DNA from: Pseudomonadota bacterium
Lineage (GTDB): Bacteria; Pseudomonadota; Alphaproteobacteria; Reyranellales; Reyranellaceae
Assembly: GCA_018240685.1 (NCBI GenBank)
Contig: JAFEFG010000007.1
Coordinates: forward strand, 1 to 64,000
Reading direction: 5' to 3'
Length of the DNA: 64,000 nt
A program made the translations under genes and the position numbers. Of this stretch, positions 16,706-25,931 are shown piece by piece. The notes beneath the pieces were generated by a model. It was not told the origin of the DNA, did no database searches, and saw only the letters and a list, made by a program, of their open reading frames with translations. Positions within the stretch are counted from its first letter, which is position 1. Each line of letters begins with the position of its first letter.

Positions 16706-18112
16706 ATGATCCGCCTTCCCCGCCCTGCCGTCGCGATCCTGTCGCTCGGCCTTGCCCCGCTGGCCTTGGCCGGCTGCGGCCCGGTCCATCGCGCAGCCGA
16801 AGTCGCAACGGGCTTCGTCAGCCATCAGCTCTGCTCGGCGGCGTTCGTGTCCGGCCTCGATCCCGAAGCCTTCTACGCCGAAGGGGTTGCCCCGACCCTG
16901 GGTCCCGTGAAGGGTATGGTTGGGCATCGCGTCGACCGCGAACATCGGGCGGTGACCTCGACCTTCATCGGCGTCGAGAGCCAGGCCGTCTATCGCGGAC
17001 CCTACGGCTGCCTGGTGCTGCGCGGCCCCGAGCCGCCGGCCGAACCGGTCGCGCAGGTCCAGCCTGCCCCGCCATTGCTGCCCGCGATCGCCGGCCCCGA
17101 CCTGGTCGAGCCCGGCGATCCCGCCCTCAAGGCCGCCCTCGACCGCGCCTTCGAGGAGCCGTCGGCCCCGCATCGCGGGACCAAGGCGGTCGTGATCGTG
17201 CGCGACGGGCGAGTCATCGCCGAGCGCTACGCGCCGGGATACGGCATCGACACGCCGCAGATCGGCTGGTCGATGACCAAGTCGGTGACCAACGCGCTGA
17301 TCGGCATCCTGGTCCGGCAGGGCAAGGTGTCGGTCGACGGCCCCGCCCCCATTGCCGCCTGGGCCGATCCCGGCGATCCGCGCCACGCCATCACGATCGA
17401 CAACCTCCTGCGGATGACCAGCGGCCTCGATATCGGACAGTCCCTCACGTCGAGCGCGACCGACGCCTTCGATCCCTCGGCACGGATGGTCTATGCCGAA
17501 CGCGACATGGCGGGCTTCGCCGAGCGCGCGCCGCTGCGCTTCGCGCCGGGTTCGCAATGGAACTACACCAACGGCAACACGCTGCTCCTGTCGCGCATCG
17601 TCCGCGACAATGCTGGCGGCACGGCAGCCTCGACCCTGGCCTTTGCCCGTCGGGAGCTGTTCGACAAGCTCGGCATGGAGCATGCGACCCTGGAGTTCGA
17701 CGCCACCGGCACGCCCATCGGCTCCAGCCACATGCTCGCCTCGGCGCGCGACTGGGCGCGTTTCGGGCTGCTGTTCCTGAACGACGGCGTGGTCGGCGGC
17801 GAGCGCCTGCTGCCCGAAGGCTGGGTCGACTACTCCGCGCGCCCGACGCCGCACAGCGAGGCCTACGGTTACGGCGCGGGCTTCTGGACCAATCGCGGCA
17901 AAGGCGAGGGAGCGCGCTACCGCATCGCCACCGGCATACCGGCCGACAGCTTCATGGCGCGCGGCGCCTACGGCCAGTACGTGGCGATCGTGCCGTCGCA
18001 GCGGCTCGTCGTGGTACGCCTCGGCATGTCCTTCGCCGGACGCACCGACGTCGAGACGATCGGCCGCCTGATCGCCGATGTCGCGGCCCTCACGGCGCAC
18101 AAGGGAGAGTAG
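16706..18112 (+). CDS. serine beta-lactamase-like lipoprotein (class C / penicillin-binding fold)
   Basis: 468 residues. The N-terminus 'AILSLGLAPLALAGC' is a lipoprotein signal with lipobox LAGC. The beta-lactamase-related domain (about residues 130-465) has the SxxK motif at S189-M-T-K192 ('GWSMTKSVTNALIG') and a YxN-type motif in 'GSQWNYTNGNTLLLSR'; the C-terminal 'GAYGQYVAIVPSQRLVVVRL' replaces the usual KTG strand. Proteins of this group are more often esterases or peptidases than true drug-inactivating beta-lactamases. It is probably anchored in the outer membrane facing the periplasm. Confidence 0.88.
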   Translation: MIRLPRPAVAILSLGLAPLALAGCGPVHRAAEVATGFVSHQLCSAAFVSGLDPEAFYAEGVAPTLGPVKGMVGHRVDREHRAVTSTFIGVESQAVYRGPYGCLVLRGPEPPAEPVAQVQPAPPLLPAIAGPDLVEPGDPALKAALDRAFEEPSAPHRGTKAVVIVRDGRVIAERYAPGYGIDTPQIGWSMTKSVTNALIGILVRQGKVSVDGPAPIAAWADPGDPRHAITIDNLLRMTSGLDIGQSLTSSATDAFDPSARMVYAERDMAGFAERAPLRFAPGSQWNYTNGNTLLLSRIVRDNAGGTAASTLAFARRELFDKLGMEHATLEFDATGTPIGSSHMLASARDWARFGLLFLNDGVVGGERLLPEGWVDYSARPTPHSEAYGYGAGFWTNRGKGEGARYRIATGIPADSFMARGAYGQYVAIVPSQRLVVVRLGMSFAGRTDVETIGRLIADVAALTAHKGE

Positions 18113-18171
18113 CGCTGCAAGCATTGCCCGATGCTTGCAGGCCCGGCGGGCGGCCGCCAATATCGCCGCCC

Positions 18172-19647
18172 ATGAAAAAGATCTTCACTGCGTGCCTCGG
18201 TACCGAGACCAACACTTTCGCCGCCATTCCCACCGGACATCAGCTCTTCGAGGATACCTGCCTCTTCCGCAAGGGCAGCTATGGCAAGGATGTGCCGATG
18301 TTCGGCGCACCGCTTGCAGTATGGCGCCAGCGCGCCGAAGCCAAGGGCTGGCAGGTCGTCGAGAGCCTCTGCGCCTTTGCCCAGCCGGCCGGCAAGACGG
18401 TGAAGAAGGTCTACGAGGCCTTCCGTGACGAGATCATCGCCGACCTGAAGGCAGCCATGCCGGTCGATGCGGTGTTCCTCTCCTGCCACGGCGCCATGGT
18501 GGCCGAGGGCTATGACGACTGCGAAAGCGACCTGCTGGCCCATGTGCGGCAAGTGGTCGGGCCGGACATCCCGATCGGCGTCGAATTCGACCTGCATTGC
18601 AACATCGGCGAAGGCACCCTGCGCGACGCCACCGTGCTGGTGCTGTTCAAGGAATATCCGCACGTCGACGTGTCCGACCGCGCCGAGGATGTGTTCAAGG
18701 TGATGGAAGGCGCCATCGAGGGCCGCACCAAGCCAGTGATGGCCACTTTCGACTGCAAGATGATCGGCGTGTTCCATACCACGCGCCAGCCCATGCGGTC
18801 CTTCGTCGACAAGCTGTCGGCAATGGAGGGCAAGGACGGAATCCTGTCGCTGTCCGTCGCCCACGGCTTCCCGTGGTCCGACATCGCGGAGATGAGCTCC
18901 AGGATCATCGCCATCACCGACAACGACAAGGTGAAGGCGGAGAAGGTTGCGCGCGAGCTCGGCATGGAGTTCTTCGCCATGCGCGACAAGACGCAGCCGC
19001 CCTACGTCTCGCTCGAGACAGCCATGGCCCGCATCTCCTCGCACAACCAGCCCAAGCCGATGGTTCTGGCCGACGTGTCGGACAATGCCGGCGGCGGCGC
19101 GGCCTCGGATTCGACCTTCATCCTGCAGGCGCTGCTCGACAGGAAGGTGAAGGATGCCGCGATCGCCATGTTCTGGGATCCCGGCGCCGTGAAGCTCGCC
19201 TTCGAGGTCGGCGAGGGCGCGGAGCTCGACATCCGCCTGGGCGGCAAGCTCGGGCCGCAGTCGGGCCAGCCGGTCGACGCGCGCGCCAAGGTGCTGAAGC
19301 TCGCCCGCGAGGTCACCATCCAGTTCGGCGGCGCCCGCAAGGGCGTCAACGCGATCGGCGACGCGGCGGCGCTGCAGATCGATGGCGTGACGGTGATCGT
19401 CAACACCAAGCGCAGCCAGTGCCACAGCCTCGACTGCTTCACCAAGCTCGGCGTCGATCCCTCGACCAAGAAGATCGTGGTGGTGAAGTCCATGCAGCAC
19501 TTCCACGCCGCCTACGCACCGATCGCGAGCGAGGTGGTGTACGTGGCCGCGCCGGGCGCCCTGGTGCCGGACTGGTCGCTGCTTCCCTACAAGAAGGCCA
19601 GCAAGGCGCAGTGGCCGTTCGTGGCCAATCCGCACGCCGCCGCATGA
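18172..19647 (+). CDS. M81 family metallopeptidase (MlrC / microcystinase C-like)
   Basis: 491 residues from the ATG at 18172. The N-terminus 'KKIFTACLGTETNTFAAIPT' and 'DAVFLSCHGAMVAEGYDDCE', with 'PIGVEFDLHCNI', are hallmarks of the DUF1485/M81 family, which includes microcystin-degrading MlrC. The C-terminal half carries 'VLADVSDNAGGGAASDSTFI' and 'VKSMQHFHAAYAPIASEVVY', also conserved in this family. No signal peptide is present, so it is cytosolic. In most heterotrophs the natural substrate is unknown, perhaps small peptides or cyclic compounds. It is followed by a strong intrinsic terminator. Confidence 0.9.
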   Translation: MKKIFTACLGTETNTFAAIPTGHQLFEDTCLFRKGSYGKDVPMFGAPLAVWRQRAEAKGWQVVESLCAFAQPAGKTVKKVYEAFRDEIIADLKAAMPVDAVFLSCHGAMVAEGYDDCESDLLAHVRQVVGPDIPIGVEFDLHCNIGEGTLRDATVLVLFKEYPHVDVSDRAEDVFKVMEGAIEGRTKPVMATFDCKMIGVFHTTRQPMRSFVDKLSAMEGKDGILSLSVAHGFPWSDIAEMSSRIIAITDNDKVKAEKVARELGMEFFAMRDKTQPPYVSLETAMARISSHNQPKPMVLADVSDNAGGGAASDSTFILQALLDRKVKDAAIAMFWDPGAVKLAFEVGEGAELDIRLGGKLGPQSGQPVDARAKVLKLAREVTIQFGGARKGVNAIGDAAALQIDGVTVIVNTKRSQCHSLDCFTKLGVDPSTKKIVVVKSMQHFHAAYAPIASEVVYVAAPGALVPDWSLLPYKKASKAQWPFVANPHAAA

Positions 19648-19653
19648 CCGCCC

Positions 19654-19673
19654 GGCGCCGCTGCGGCGGCGCC
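19654..19673 (+). repeat. hairpin directly after the M81 gene
   Basis: GGCGCCGC-TGCG-GCGGCGCC, eight perfect GC pairs, begins 7 nt after the stop codon. No T-run is attached; the true terminator lies 30 nt further on. Confidence 0.45.
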
Positions 19674-19703
19674 AGGACGACATCGCATCATCGTGCTCGA
19701 CAG

Positions 19704-19736
19704 GCGCGCTCCCGACGGAGCGCGCTTTCCTTTTTT
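19704..19736 (+). terminator. intrinsic terminator after the M81 peptidase gene
   Basis: A perfect 9-bp stem GCGCGCTCC / GGAGCGCGC with a CGAC loop is followed by TTTCCTTTTTT. This is a textbook rho-independent terminator on the plus strand, 57 nt past the M81 stop codon. Confidence 0.92.
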
Positions 19737-19841
19737 GCGCCCGCCCCGCCGAACCGACGCACCTTGGCGACGGTCACGCTCCTCCGCGTAACATTGCGAT
19801 CTTTCCGGATGCGTTACGCAGTGGGCGCCAGTGGACGCCGG

Positions 19842-20048
19842 TCAGTAGCTGAAGCCCGATGGCACCTTGCAAGGCGGCTCCGTCGAGGCCTTGCACGACC
19901 ACGGCTTCGCGAGCAGGAGCGCCTGTTCGCCCAGCGCGCCCTCCTCAGCGATATGGCTAACTGCCCGCGCCTGGAGCACGCCGGCCGTCGTGGAGGTCGC
20001 GATGACCGCCAGTATCAGCATTGCGGCGAACGTCAGCAGATCGCGCAT
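19842..20048 (-). CDS. small exported protein, paralogue A
   Basis: 68 residues on the minus strand, starting MRDLLTFAAMLILAVIATST with 'TAGVLQARA' after it: a signal peptide or single membrane anchor followed by a short tail with two cysteines ('WSCKASTEPPCKVPSGFSY'). The first 29 residues match those of the neighbouring 52-residue gene at 20092-20250 ('AAML..AV..TSTTAGVLQARA'), so the two are tandem duplicates, and this supports both being real. Upstream sequence is GC-rich without a clear ribosome site. No known family recognised; the pair of Cys could form a disulfide in the periplasm. Confidence 0.6.
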   Translation of the reverse strand: MRDLLTFAAMLILAVIATSTTAGVLQARAVSHIAEEGALGEQALLLAKPWSCKASTEPPCKVPSGFSY

Positions 20049-20091
20049 GCCCGCGCTCCGACCCAGGCCTGCGCCGGCCGTCCAATCGGGC

Positions 20092-20250
20092 TTACACGCC
20101 CCAGCGGTACTGCTGTACGGGCCCCGGCACGTAAGGAGCGCTTTCGATCGAAGTCGCCTGTGTCGCGCGAGCCTGAAGAACCCCGGCCGTCGTGGACGTA
20201 ATCATCACGGCGCCGACCAGCATCGCGGCGGCCATCAGAATATGACGCAT
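20092..20250 (-). CDS. small exported protein, paralogue B
   Basis: 52 residues on the minus strand: an N-terminal hydrophobic segment 'MAAAMLVGAVMITSTTAGVL', then 'QARATQATSIES' and a short tail ending 'PVQQYRWGV'. A purine-rich GGGGATAGGGAAG precedes the ATG. The N-terminal half is shared with the 68-residue protein 43 nt downstream, while the tails differ, suggesting duplication and divergence. A similar arrangement (MRHLL..AAALLLAAL..T) occurs in the 72-residue protein at 34304. Function unknown; secreted or membrane-anchored by inference. Confidence 0.6.
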   Translation of the reverse strand: MRHILMAAAMLVGAVMITSTTAGVLQARATQATSIESAPYVPGPVQQYRWGV

Positions 20251-20556
20251 CTTCCCTATCCCCAGTTTCAAATCGTCCAGGCTCCCATTGCCTGGTGACG
20301 TCCGCGACGAGCGCGGGCGCCGGGCCGAAAATTGACCTGGCGCTTTGTATCAAAGCCCGGACGTGGAATCCGCTGTCGAAGTGTAATAATGGTATGCGGC
20401 CGCCGGCCGAGGGGACCGGGAAAGCGCGGTCTTTCAAGGCGTTTACAGAACGCGGACTCATTGGTATGTTCCGCCGCGTCGCGGCCGGGAGTGGCCGTTT
20501 TGTCGTTTTATATCAACGGCTTAACGAGAACCCGCCCGGCATAGGGGTCGCGATTC
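20251..20556. other. intergenic region upstream of prs
   Basis: These 306 bases separate the divergent small-protein gene from prs and should hold promoters in both directions. The region is locally AT-richer around 20375-20400 and 20498-20520 ('TCGTTTTATATCAACG'). I see TTGACC at 20332 but no well-spaced -10, so no promoter is called. No RNA gene or repeat is recognised. Confidence 0.5.
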
Positions 20557-21489
<933 letters not shown>

Positions 21490-21579
21490 CGAGGGAATTC
21501 CACGAGATCCGGCGATGGGCACCCCTGGAGGCCCCGCCGCGATGAAGAGAGCAACAGAGAGATCATAGGAGAAGTTGAA

Positions 21580-22284
21580 ATGGCAGAGACGACAAAGGTC
21601 GTCGCGAAGAAGCGGGACCGGGCCGGCAAAGGGGGCGCCCGTTCCAGCCGTCGCGACGGACTGATTCCCGCCGTGATCTACGGCGACAAGCAGGCCCCTC
21701 TCATGATCGCCGTGGAGCCGAAGATGCTCCTGCGCGAGATCCACAAGGAGGGCTTCCTCAATCACCGGATGCAGATCGACGTCGAGGGCACGCCCGTCGA
21801 CGTGCTGCCGCGCGACGTGCAGGTCGATCCGGTGACCGATCGTCCTCTGCATCTCGACTTCCTGCGCATCGGACCGAACTCGATCATCACCGTGCAGGTC
21901 CCGGTGCACTTCAAGAACGAGCTGGCATCGCCCGGCATCAAGCGCGGCGGCGTGCTGAACATCGTCATGCACGAGATCACGGTGCGCACCAAGCCGGACC
22001 TCATCCCCGAGTATTTCGAGGTTGACCTGACCGGGCTCGAGATCGGCCATTCGATCCACATCTCCGCGCTCAACATCCCCGAGGGCGTGAAGATGGTGAC
22101 GCGCGAGAGCAACGCCACCGTTGCCACGATCGCGGCCCCGACCGTCGTGCGCGAAGCGGCGGCGCAGGGCCCCGAAACCGGCGCGGCGACGGAAGCGGCG
22201 GCTCCGGCAGCCGGCGCGGCGGCCCCTGCGGCGGCAGGCGCTGCGGCAGCGGGCGCAAAGGCTCCGGCTCCGGCCAAGAAGTAA
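21580..22284 (+). CDS. rplY: 50S ribosomal protein L25/general stress protein Ctc
   Basis: 234 residues, the long Ctc form rather than the about 95-residue E. coli L25. The N-terminal domain (1-95) binds 5S rRNA ('RDRAGKGGARSSRRDGLIPA', 'VIYGDKQAP', 'DVQVDPVTDRPLHLDFLRI'); the second beta domain (96-185) contains 'LNIVMHEITVRTKPDLIP'. A flexible Ala/Pro tail of about 45 residues ends in lysines. AGGAG lies upstream of the ATG. In operon order with prs and pth. Confidence 0.97.
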   Translation: MAETTKVVAKKRDRAGKGGARSSRRDGLIPAVIYGDKQAPLMIAVEPKMLLREIHKEGFLNHRMQIDVEGTPVDVLPRDVQVDPVTDRPLHLDFLRIGPNSIITVQVPVHFKNELASPGIKRGGVLNIVMHEITVRTKPDLIPEYFEVDLTGLEIGHSIHISALNIPEGVKMVTRESNATVATIAAPTVVREAAAQGPETGAATEAAAPAAGAAAPAAAGAAAAGAKAPAPAKK

Positions 22285-22308
22285 GGGGCGTTCGCGCCCC
22301 GACTTCCC

Positions 22309-22947
22309 ATGCTGCTGCTGGTCGGCCTCGGCAATCCCGGGCCGCGCTACGCGGGGCACCGGCACAATGTCGGATTCATGGCGGTGGACGAGATCGTCCG
22401 CCGCCGTGTCTTCTCAGCCTGGCGCACGCGCTTCAACGGCGAGGTGGCCGAGGGTCATCTCGGTGGCGAGCGTACGCTCGTGCTGAAGCCCATGACCTAC
22501 ATGAACGAGTCGAGCAAGGCCGTGGGCGAAGCGGTGCGCTTCCTCAAGATCCCGCTCGACCGCGTCGTGGTGTTCCACGACGAGCTCGACCTTGCCCCCG
22601 GCCGGGTGCGCATGAAGAAGGGCGGCGGCGCCGGCGGCCACAACGGCCTGCGCGACATCGACGCCCATGTCGGCAACAACTATCGCCGTGTGCGCATCGG
22701 CATCGGCCATCCCGGGCACAAGGACCTGGTGCTGCACTGGGTGCTGCGCGACTTCGAGCCCGATGAGCGCGATTCCAGGGACGGCTGGCTGCCCAAGGTG
22801 CTGGCCGCGCTTGCCGAGGAAGCGGCGCTGCTGGTCGAGGGAACGGCCAAGGGCGACGAGAAATACATGAGCCGGGTGGCGCATCTCGCGCCGCCTCCTG
22901 ACCTGCCGGCCCGCCTCGACATCAAGGGCCTGCACAGCAAAGAGTAG
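22309..22947 (+). CDS. pth: peptidyl-tRNA hydrolase
   Basis: 212 residues. It releases tRNA from peptidyl-tRNAs that drop off the ribosome. The active-site elements are visible: 'LLLVGLGNPGPRYAGHRHNV' (Asn and catalytic His near residues 10-21), 'KPMTYMNESSKAV' and the Asp-containing 'VVVFHDELDLAPGRVRMKK', with 'GGGAGGHNGLRDI'. It begins 24 nt after rplY and ends 3 nt before ychF, an arrangement widely conserved. Confidence 0.98.
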   Translation: MLLLVGLGNPGPRYAGHRHNVGFMAVDEIVRRRVFSAWRTRFNGEVAEGHLGGERTLVLKPMTYMNESSKAVGEAVRFLKIPLDRVVVFHDELDLAPGRVRMKKGGGAGGHNGLRDIDAHVGNNYRRVRIGIGHPGHKDLVLHWVLRDFEPDERDSRDGWLPKVLAALAEEAALLVEGTAKGDEKYMSRVAHLAPPPDLPARLDIKGLHSKE

Positions 22948-22950
22948 AGC

Positions 22951-24048
22951 ATGGGTTTCAATTGCGGAATCGTCGGCCTGCCCAATGTCGGCAAGTCGAC
23001 CCTGTTCAACGCCCTGACCGCCACCCAGGCGGCGCAGGCAGCCAACTATCCCTTCTGCACCATCGAGCCCAACGTGGGCCGCGTCGCCGTGCCCGATCCG
23101 CGGCTCGACAAGCTCGCCGTCGCGGCGCAATCCGCCAAGATCGTGCCGACCCAGCTGGAATTCGTCGACATCGCCGGATTGGTGAAGGGCGCCAGCAAGG
23201 GCGAAGGCCTCGGCAACCAGTTCCTCGGCAACATCCGCGAGGTCGATGCCATCGCCCACGTGCTGCGCTGCTTCGAGGACGGCGACGTCACACACGTGGC
23301 CGGCAGCGTCGATCCCATCCGCGACGCCGAGATCGTCGAGACCGAGCTGATGCTGGCCGACCTCGAAAGCCTCGAGAAGCGCCTGCCCAACCTCGAGAAG
23401 CGCGCCAAGGGCGGCGACAAGGAAGCTGCCGCCGAAGCGCCGGTCGTCAGGAAGGCGCTCGACGCGCTGCGCGACGGCAAGCCCGCCCGCGCCGCCCAGA
23501 TCACCGAGGACGAGCAGCCCGTCTTTGCCCGCCTGCAGCTCATCACCGCCAAGCCGATGATGTACGTGCTGAACGTGGAGGAGGCGTCCGCCGCATCAGG
23601 CAACGCCCACAGCGCCAAGGCCGAGGCCTGGGCCAAGGAGCGCGGCATCCCCTCGGTCGTGATCTCGGCGGCCATCGAGGCCGAGGTGGCGCAGCTGCCG
23701 GCCGAGGACCAGGGCGACTATCTCGCCTCGCTCGGCCTCACGGAGACCGGCCTCGCCCGCGTGGTGCGGGCGGGTTACGCGCTGCTCGACCTCGTCACCT
23801 TCTTCACCGTGGGCCCGAAGGAGGCGCGCGCCTGGACCGTCCGGCGCAACGCCAAGGCCCCCGAAGCTGCGGGCGTCATCCATACCGACTTCGAGAAGGG
23901 CTTCATCCGCGCCGAGACCATCGCCTACGACGACTACGTGACGCTTGGCGGCGAAGCCGGCGCCCGCGATGCCGGCAAGCTGCGCCTCGAAGGCAAGGAC
24001 TATGTCGTGAAGGACGGCGACGTCTTCCACTTCCGCTTCAACGTCTGA
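22951..24048 (+). CDS. ychF: redox-regulated ATPase YchF
   Basis: 365 residues, the normal length for this Obg-related P-loop protein that prefers ATP. P-loop 'GIVGLPNVGKSTLFNAL' at residues 5-20, G3 'VDIAGLVKGASKGEGLGNQF', and the altered G4 'MYVLNVEE', which explains ATP rather than GTP use (family knowledge). A coiled-coil insert is at about 130-190, and the C-terminal TGS domain ends 'DYVVKDGDVFHFRFNV'. It closes the prs-rplY-pth-ychF block. Confidence 0.98.
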   Translation: MGFNCGIVGLPNVGKSTLFNALTATQAAQAANYPFCTIEPNVGRVAVPDPRLDKLAVAAQSAKIVPTQLEFVDIAGLVKGASKGEGLGNQFLGNIREVDAIAHVLRCFEDGDVTHVAGSVDPIRDAEIVETELMLADLESLEKRLPNLEKRAKGGDKEAAAEAPVVRKALDALRDGKPARAAQITEDEQPVFARLQLITAKPMMYVLNVEEASAASGNAHSAKAEAWAKERGIPSVVISAAIEAEVAQLPAEDQGDYLASLGLTETGLARVVRAGYALLDLVTFFTVGPKEARAWTVRRNAKAPEAAGVIHTDFEKGFIRAETIAYDDYVTLGGEAGARDAGKLRLEGKDYVVKDGDVFHFRFNV

Positions 24049-24161
24049 CGCCTCTTCCCGCGCCTCCCGCGCAGTGGGGGATGATCCCGACGTCCTCGCG
24101 CCGCAGACGGTAAGGACCGGAATCGTCGGTCCGGCCCCACCGGGCTTAAGAAGGGTGAGCC

Positions 24162-24944
24162 ATGTCCCGCTCACCCCGGCTGCCAGCCACTGCGATCCGC
24201 TTCCGCCCGCGCGACACGCCCTTGCCGACGCTGATCGCCGATCTTCGCCGCGCGGCCCGCGGTAGTCGCGGCCGTCGCCTGACGATCAGCGTCTACGGCC
24301 GTCGCGGGAAGTTCGCGACGACGACGATCCTGCGCCGGTTCGGCTCCTGGAACGCCGCTCTCGAAGCGGCAAACCTGCCCATCGGTCAGCGCTGGGCCAT
24401 CCCCGACAGCGAGCTGCTCGAGAATCTGGCTGCCGTCTGGCGCAGGCTCGGGCGCCAGCCGACCGGACGGGAGATGACGAAGAAGAAGGGCCGCTCGCGC
24501 TTCTCGCTCTCCACCTACAAGAAGCGCTTCGGCGGCTGGCACGCCGCCCTCAGGGCTTTTGCGCGGTTCGAACGCCACTCGATGGAGGGCAGGCCCCGCC
24601 GGCCGCACAAGACGCGGCCGCCTGCCGTCGTCCGCAGCATCCGGACGCCGCGCACGATCGGCTGGCGTCTGCGCGCCGCTGTCCTGATCCGCGACAACTG
24701 TCTTTGCCGCATGTGCGGCGCGAGTCCCGCCAAGGACCCCGCCGTCACGCTGCACGTCGATCACGTCAGGCCGTGGTCGAAAGGCGGCCCGACGACGCTC
24801 GACAATCTCCAGACGCTCTGTTCGGTCTGCAACATCGGCAAGGGCGATCTCCTGCCGGGGCGCGGGCGCAAGGCGGCGGCGTCCCGCCGGACGCCGCCAT
24901 CCCACGCATCAGGCCGCGCTCAGGGCGCGACGCCGAACTTGTAG
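24162..24944 (+). CDS. HNH endonuclease with homing-endonuclease-associated repeats
   Basis: 260 residues. Two helical repeats of the HNH-associated type are visible: 'ILRRFGSWNAALEAANL' (about residue 60) and 'YKKRFGGWHAALRAFARF' (about residue 125), each preceded by a basic stretch. The C-terminal HNH nuclease has the zinc-type pairs 'CRMCGAS' and 'CSVCNIGKGD' around the catalytic 'VTLHVDHVRPWSKGGPTTLD' (HxxDHxxPxS). Such stand-alone proteins occur in mobile or variable chromosomal regions. Its last 25 nt overlap the 3' end of the convergent OmpW-like gene. Confidence 0.88.
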   Translation: MSRSPRLPATAIRFRPRDTPLPTLIADLRRAARGSRGRRLTISVYGRRGKFATTTILRRFGSWNAALEAANLPIGQRWAIPDSELLENLAAVWRRLGRQPTGREMTKKKGRSRFSLSTYKKRFGGWHAALRAFARFERHSMEGRPRRPHKTRPPAVVRSIRTPRTIGWRLRAAVLIRDNCLCRMCGASPAKDPAVTLHVDHVRPWSKGGPTTLDNLQTLCSVCNIGKGDLLPGRGRKAAASRRTPPSHASGRAQGATPNL

Positions 24945-25510
24945 GTCACGCCCGCCAGCAGGGAGATATTGTTGTTGTTGTAGCTGGTGGGATTGGTCGT
25001 GCCGTAGTAGCGCGTCTCGAGATTGAACCGCACGTTGGGGGCGGCATTGAAGCCCAGGCCCGCCATCGCCTGGTAGGCGAACTGCGTCGAGCACATGGTG
25101 CACCCGGCCGACACCGAGGGATCGATGAAGGCGAGGCCGATGCCGCCGCCGACATAGGGGACGAACTTCGCTCCCGGCGTGATGTCGTAGAGGGCATTGG
25201 TCATCAGCGAGAACTGGTTGATCTGGCCGTTCACGTAGGTGACCGCGCCGGGATAGTTCACCCACCCCGACGAGTTGTTGTGGCGATAGAGCCCTTCCAC
25301 CTCGAGGCGCGGACCGACAAAGTCGTAGCCGATCTTGCCGCCCAGAGCGTAGCCGGTTTGCGATTGATAGCTGCCGCTGGTCAGCAGCCAGTTGAGGCCG
25401 GTCTCGATCCCGACATAGGTTCCGGGCTTCGCAACGGCTCCGTCCTGGGCATGAGCCATCGTCACGGGCAGGGCGAAGAGGGCCGCCGCGCCCAACAGGA
25501 ACTTCTTCAT
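24920..25510 (-). CDS. outer membrane beta-barrel protein, OmpW-like
   Basis: 196 residues from the ATG at 25510 with AAGGAG 6 nt upstream (an ATG 18 nt earlier is also in frame but lacks a good site). Signal peptide 'MKKFLLGAAALFALPVTMAHA'. Alternating hydrophobic strands follow: 'GTYVGIETGLNWLL', 'YALGGKIGYDFVGPRLEVEG', 'FVPYVGGGIGLAF', 'NISLLAGVTYKFGVAP', the last ending in the C-terminal aromatic/hydrophobic pattern of a porin-like barrel. 'CTMCST' is an unusual cysteine pair in a loop. Eight strands are likely. Function unknown. Confidence 0.85.
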   Translation of the reverse strand: MKKFLLGAAALFALPVTMAHAQDGAVAKPGTYVGIETGLNWLLTSGSYQSQTGYALGGKIGYDFVGPRLEVEGLYRHNNSSGWVNYPGAVTYVNGQINQFSLMTNALYDITPGAKFVPYVGGGIGLAFIDPSVSAGCTMCSTQFAYQAMAGLGFNAAPNVRFNLETRYYGTTNPTSYNNNNISLLAGVTYKFGVAP

Positions 25511-25678
25511 TATATACTCCTTGACCACGCAGACAGTTGGCGAACGACATGCTCGTCCGCGGCGCGCGCTGGTGGCGCCGCAAGGACGATTTCGTCAGGA
25601 CGATTGTGAGGAAGAAAGAAGGCGGAATGCCGGCGGCGCAAATCCGATCGGTGTGACCTGATCGTGACAAGTCGCTTC

Positions 25679-25705
25679 CCGGCTCTCGACGAGATGGAGA
25701 GCCGG
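25679..25705. repeat. perfect 9-bp hairpin in the OmpW-TNase intergenic region
   Basis: CCGGCTCTC-GACGAGATG-GAGAGCCGG. No adjoining T-run. It lies in a 421-nt gap without a convincing intact gene (25511-25931). Confidence 0.45.
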
Positions 25706-25817
25706 CAGCATCAGCCCTCGCGGACGGTCCTGCAAGCGTGCGCGCCTTCGTTCACGGGAACCGACGGCACCGTCGACACGCAGCATCTCGAAGACGGAGC
25801 GCTTCAGATCGTTGTAG

Positions 25818-25910
25818 CGGTGCATCCCAGAGGAAGACGTGCCGCTCGAGCAGCGTCGCTCGTGCGATGCCGACCGTCCGGGTCATTCCGCCCGAAAGCT
25901 CCGGGGGATG
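25818..25910 (-). pseudogene. remnant of an ABC transporter ATPase (signature-motif region)
   Basis: On the minus strand, codons 25910 to 25818 read 'HPPELSGGMTRTVGIARATL' followed by 'LERHVFLWDAP'. This matches the ABC signature block (LSGGM-x-R-x-GIARA-x-x-x-x-P-x-x-x-x-x-D-x-P) and the start of Walker B, but the catalytic DEP is WDAP and no Walker A or other conserved part lies in any frame nearby. The stretch is in frame with, and 8 codons downstream of, the stop of the TNase-like gene. It is probably a decayed fragment; chance resemblance cannot be excluded. Confidence 0.5.
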
Positions 25911-25931
25911 GCGATTTCCAGCGTCTCCGGC

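Noticed and set aside
16706-18112. Antibiotic-resistance beta-lactamase
   Set aside because: Lipoprotein signal, missing typical KTG triad and a long N-terminal extension point to an esterase or peptidase-like member; resistance is not supported.
25595-25825. 76-codon frame on the minus strand between the OmpW-like and TNase-like genes
   Set aside because: No ribosome site, no recognisable motif, and it runs through the ABC-remnant region in another frame.
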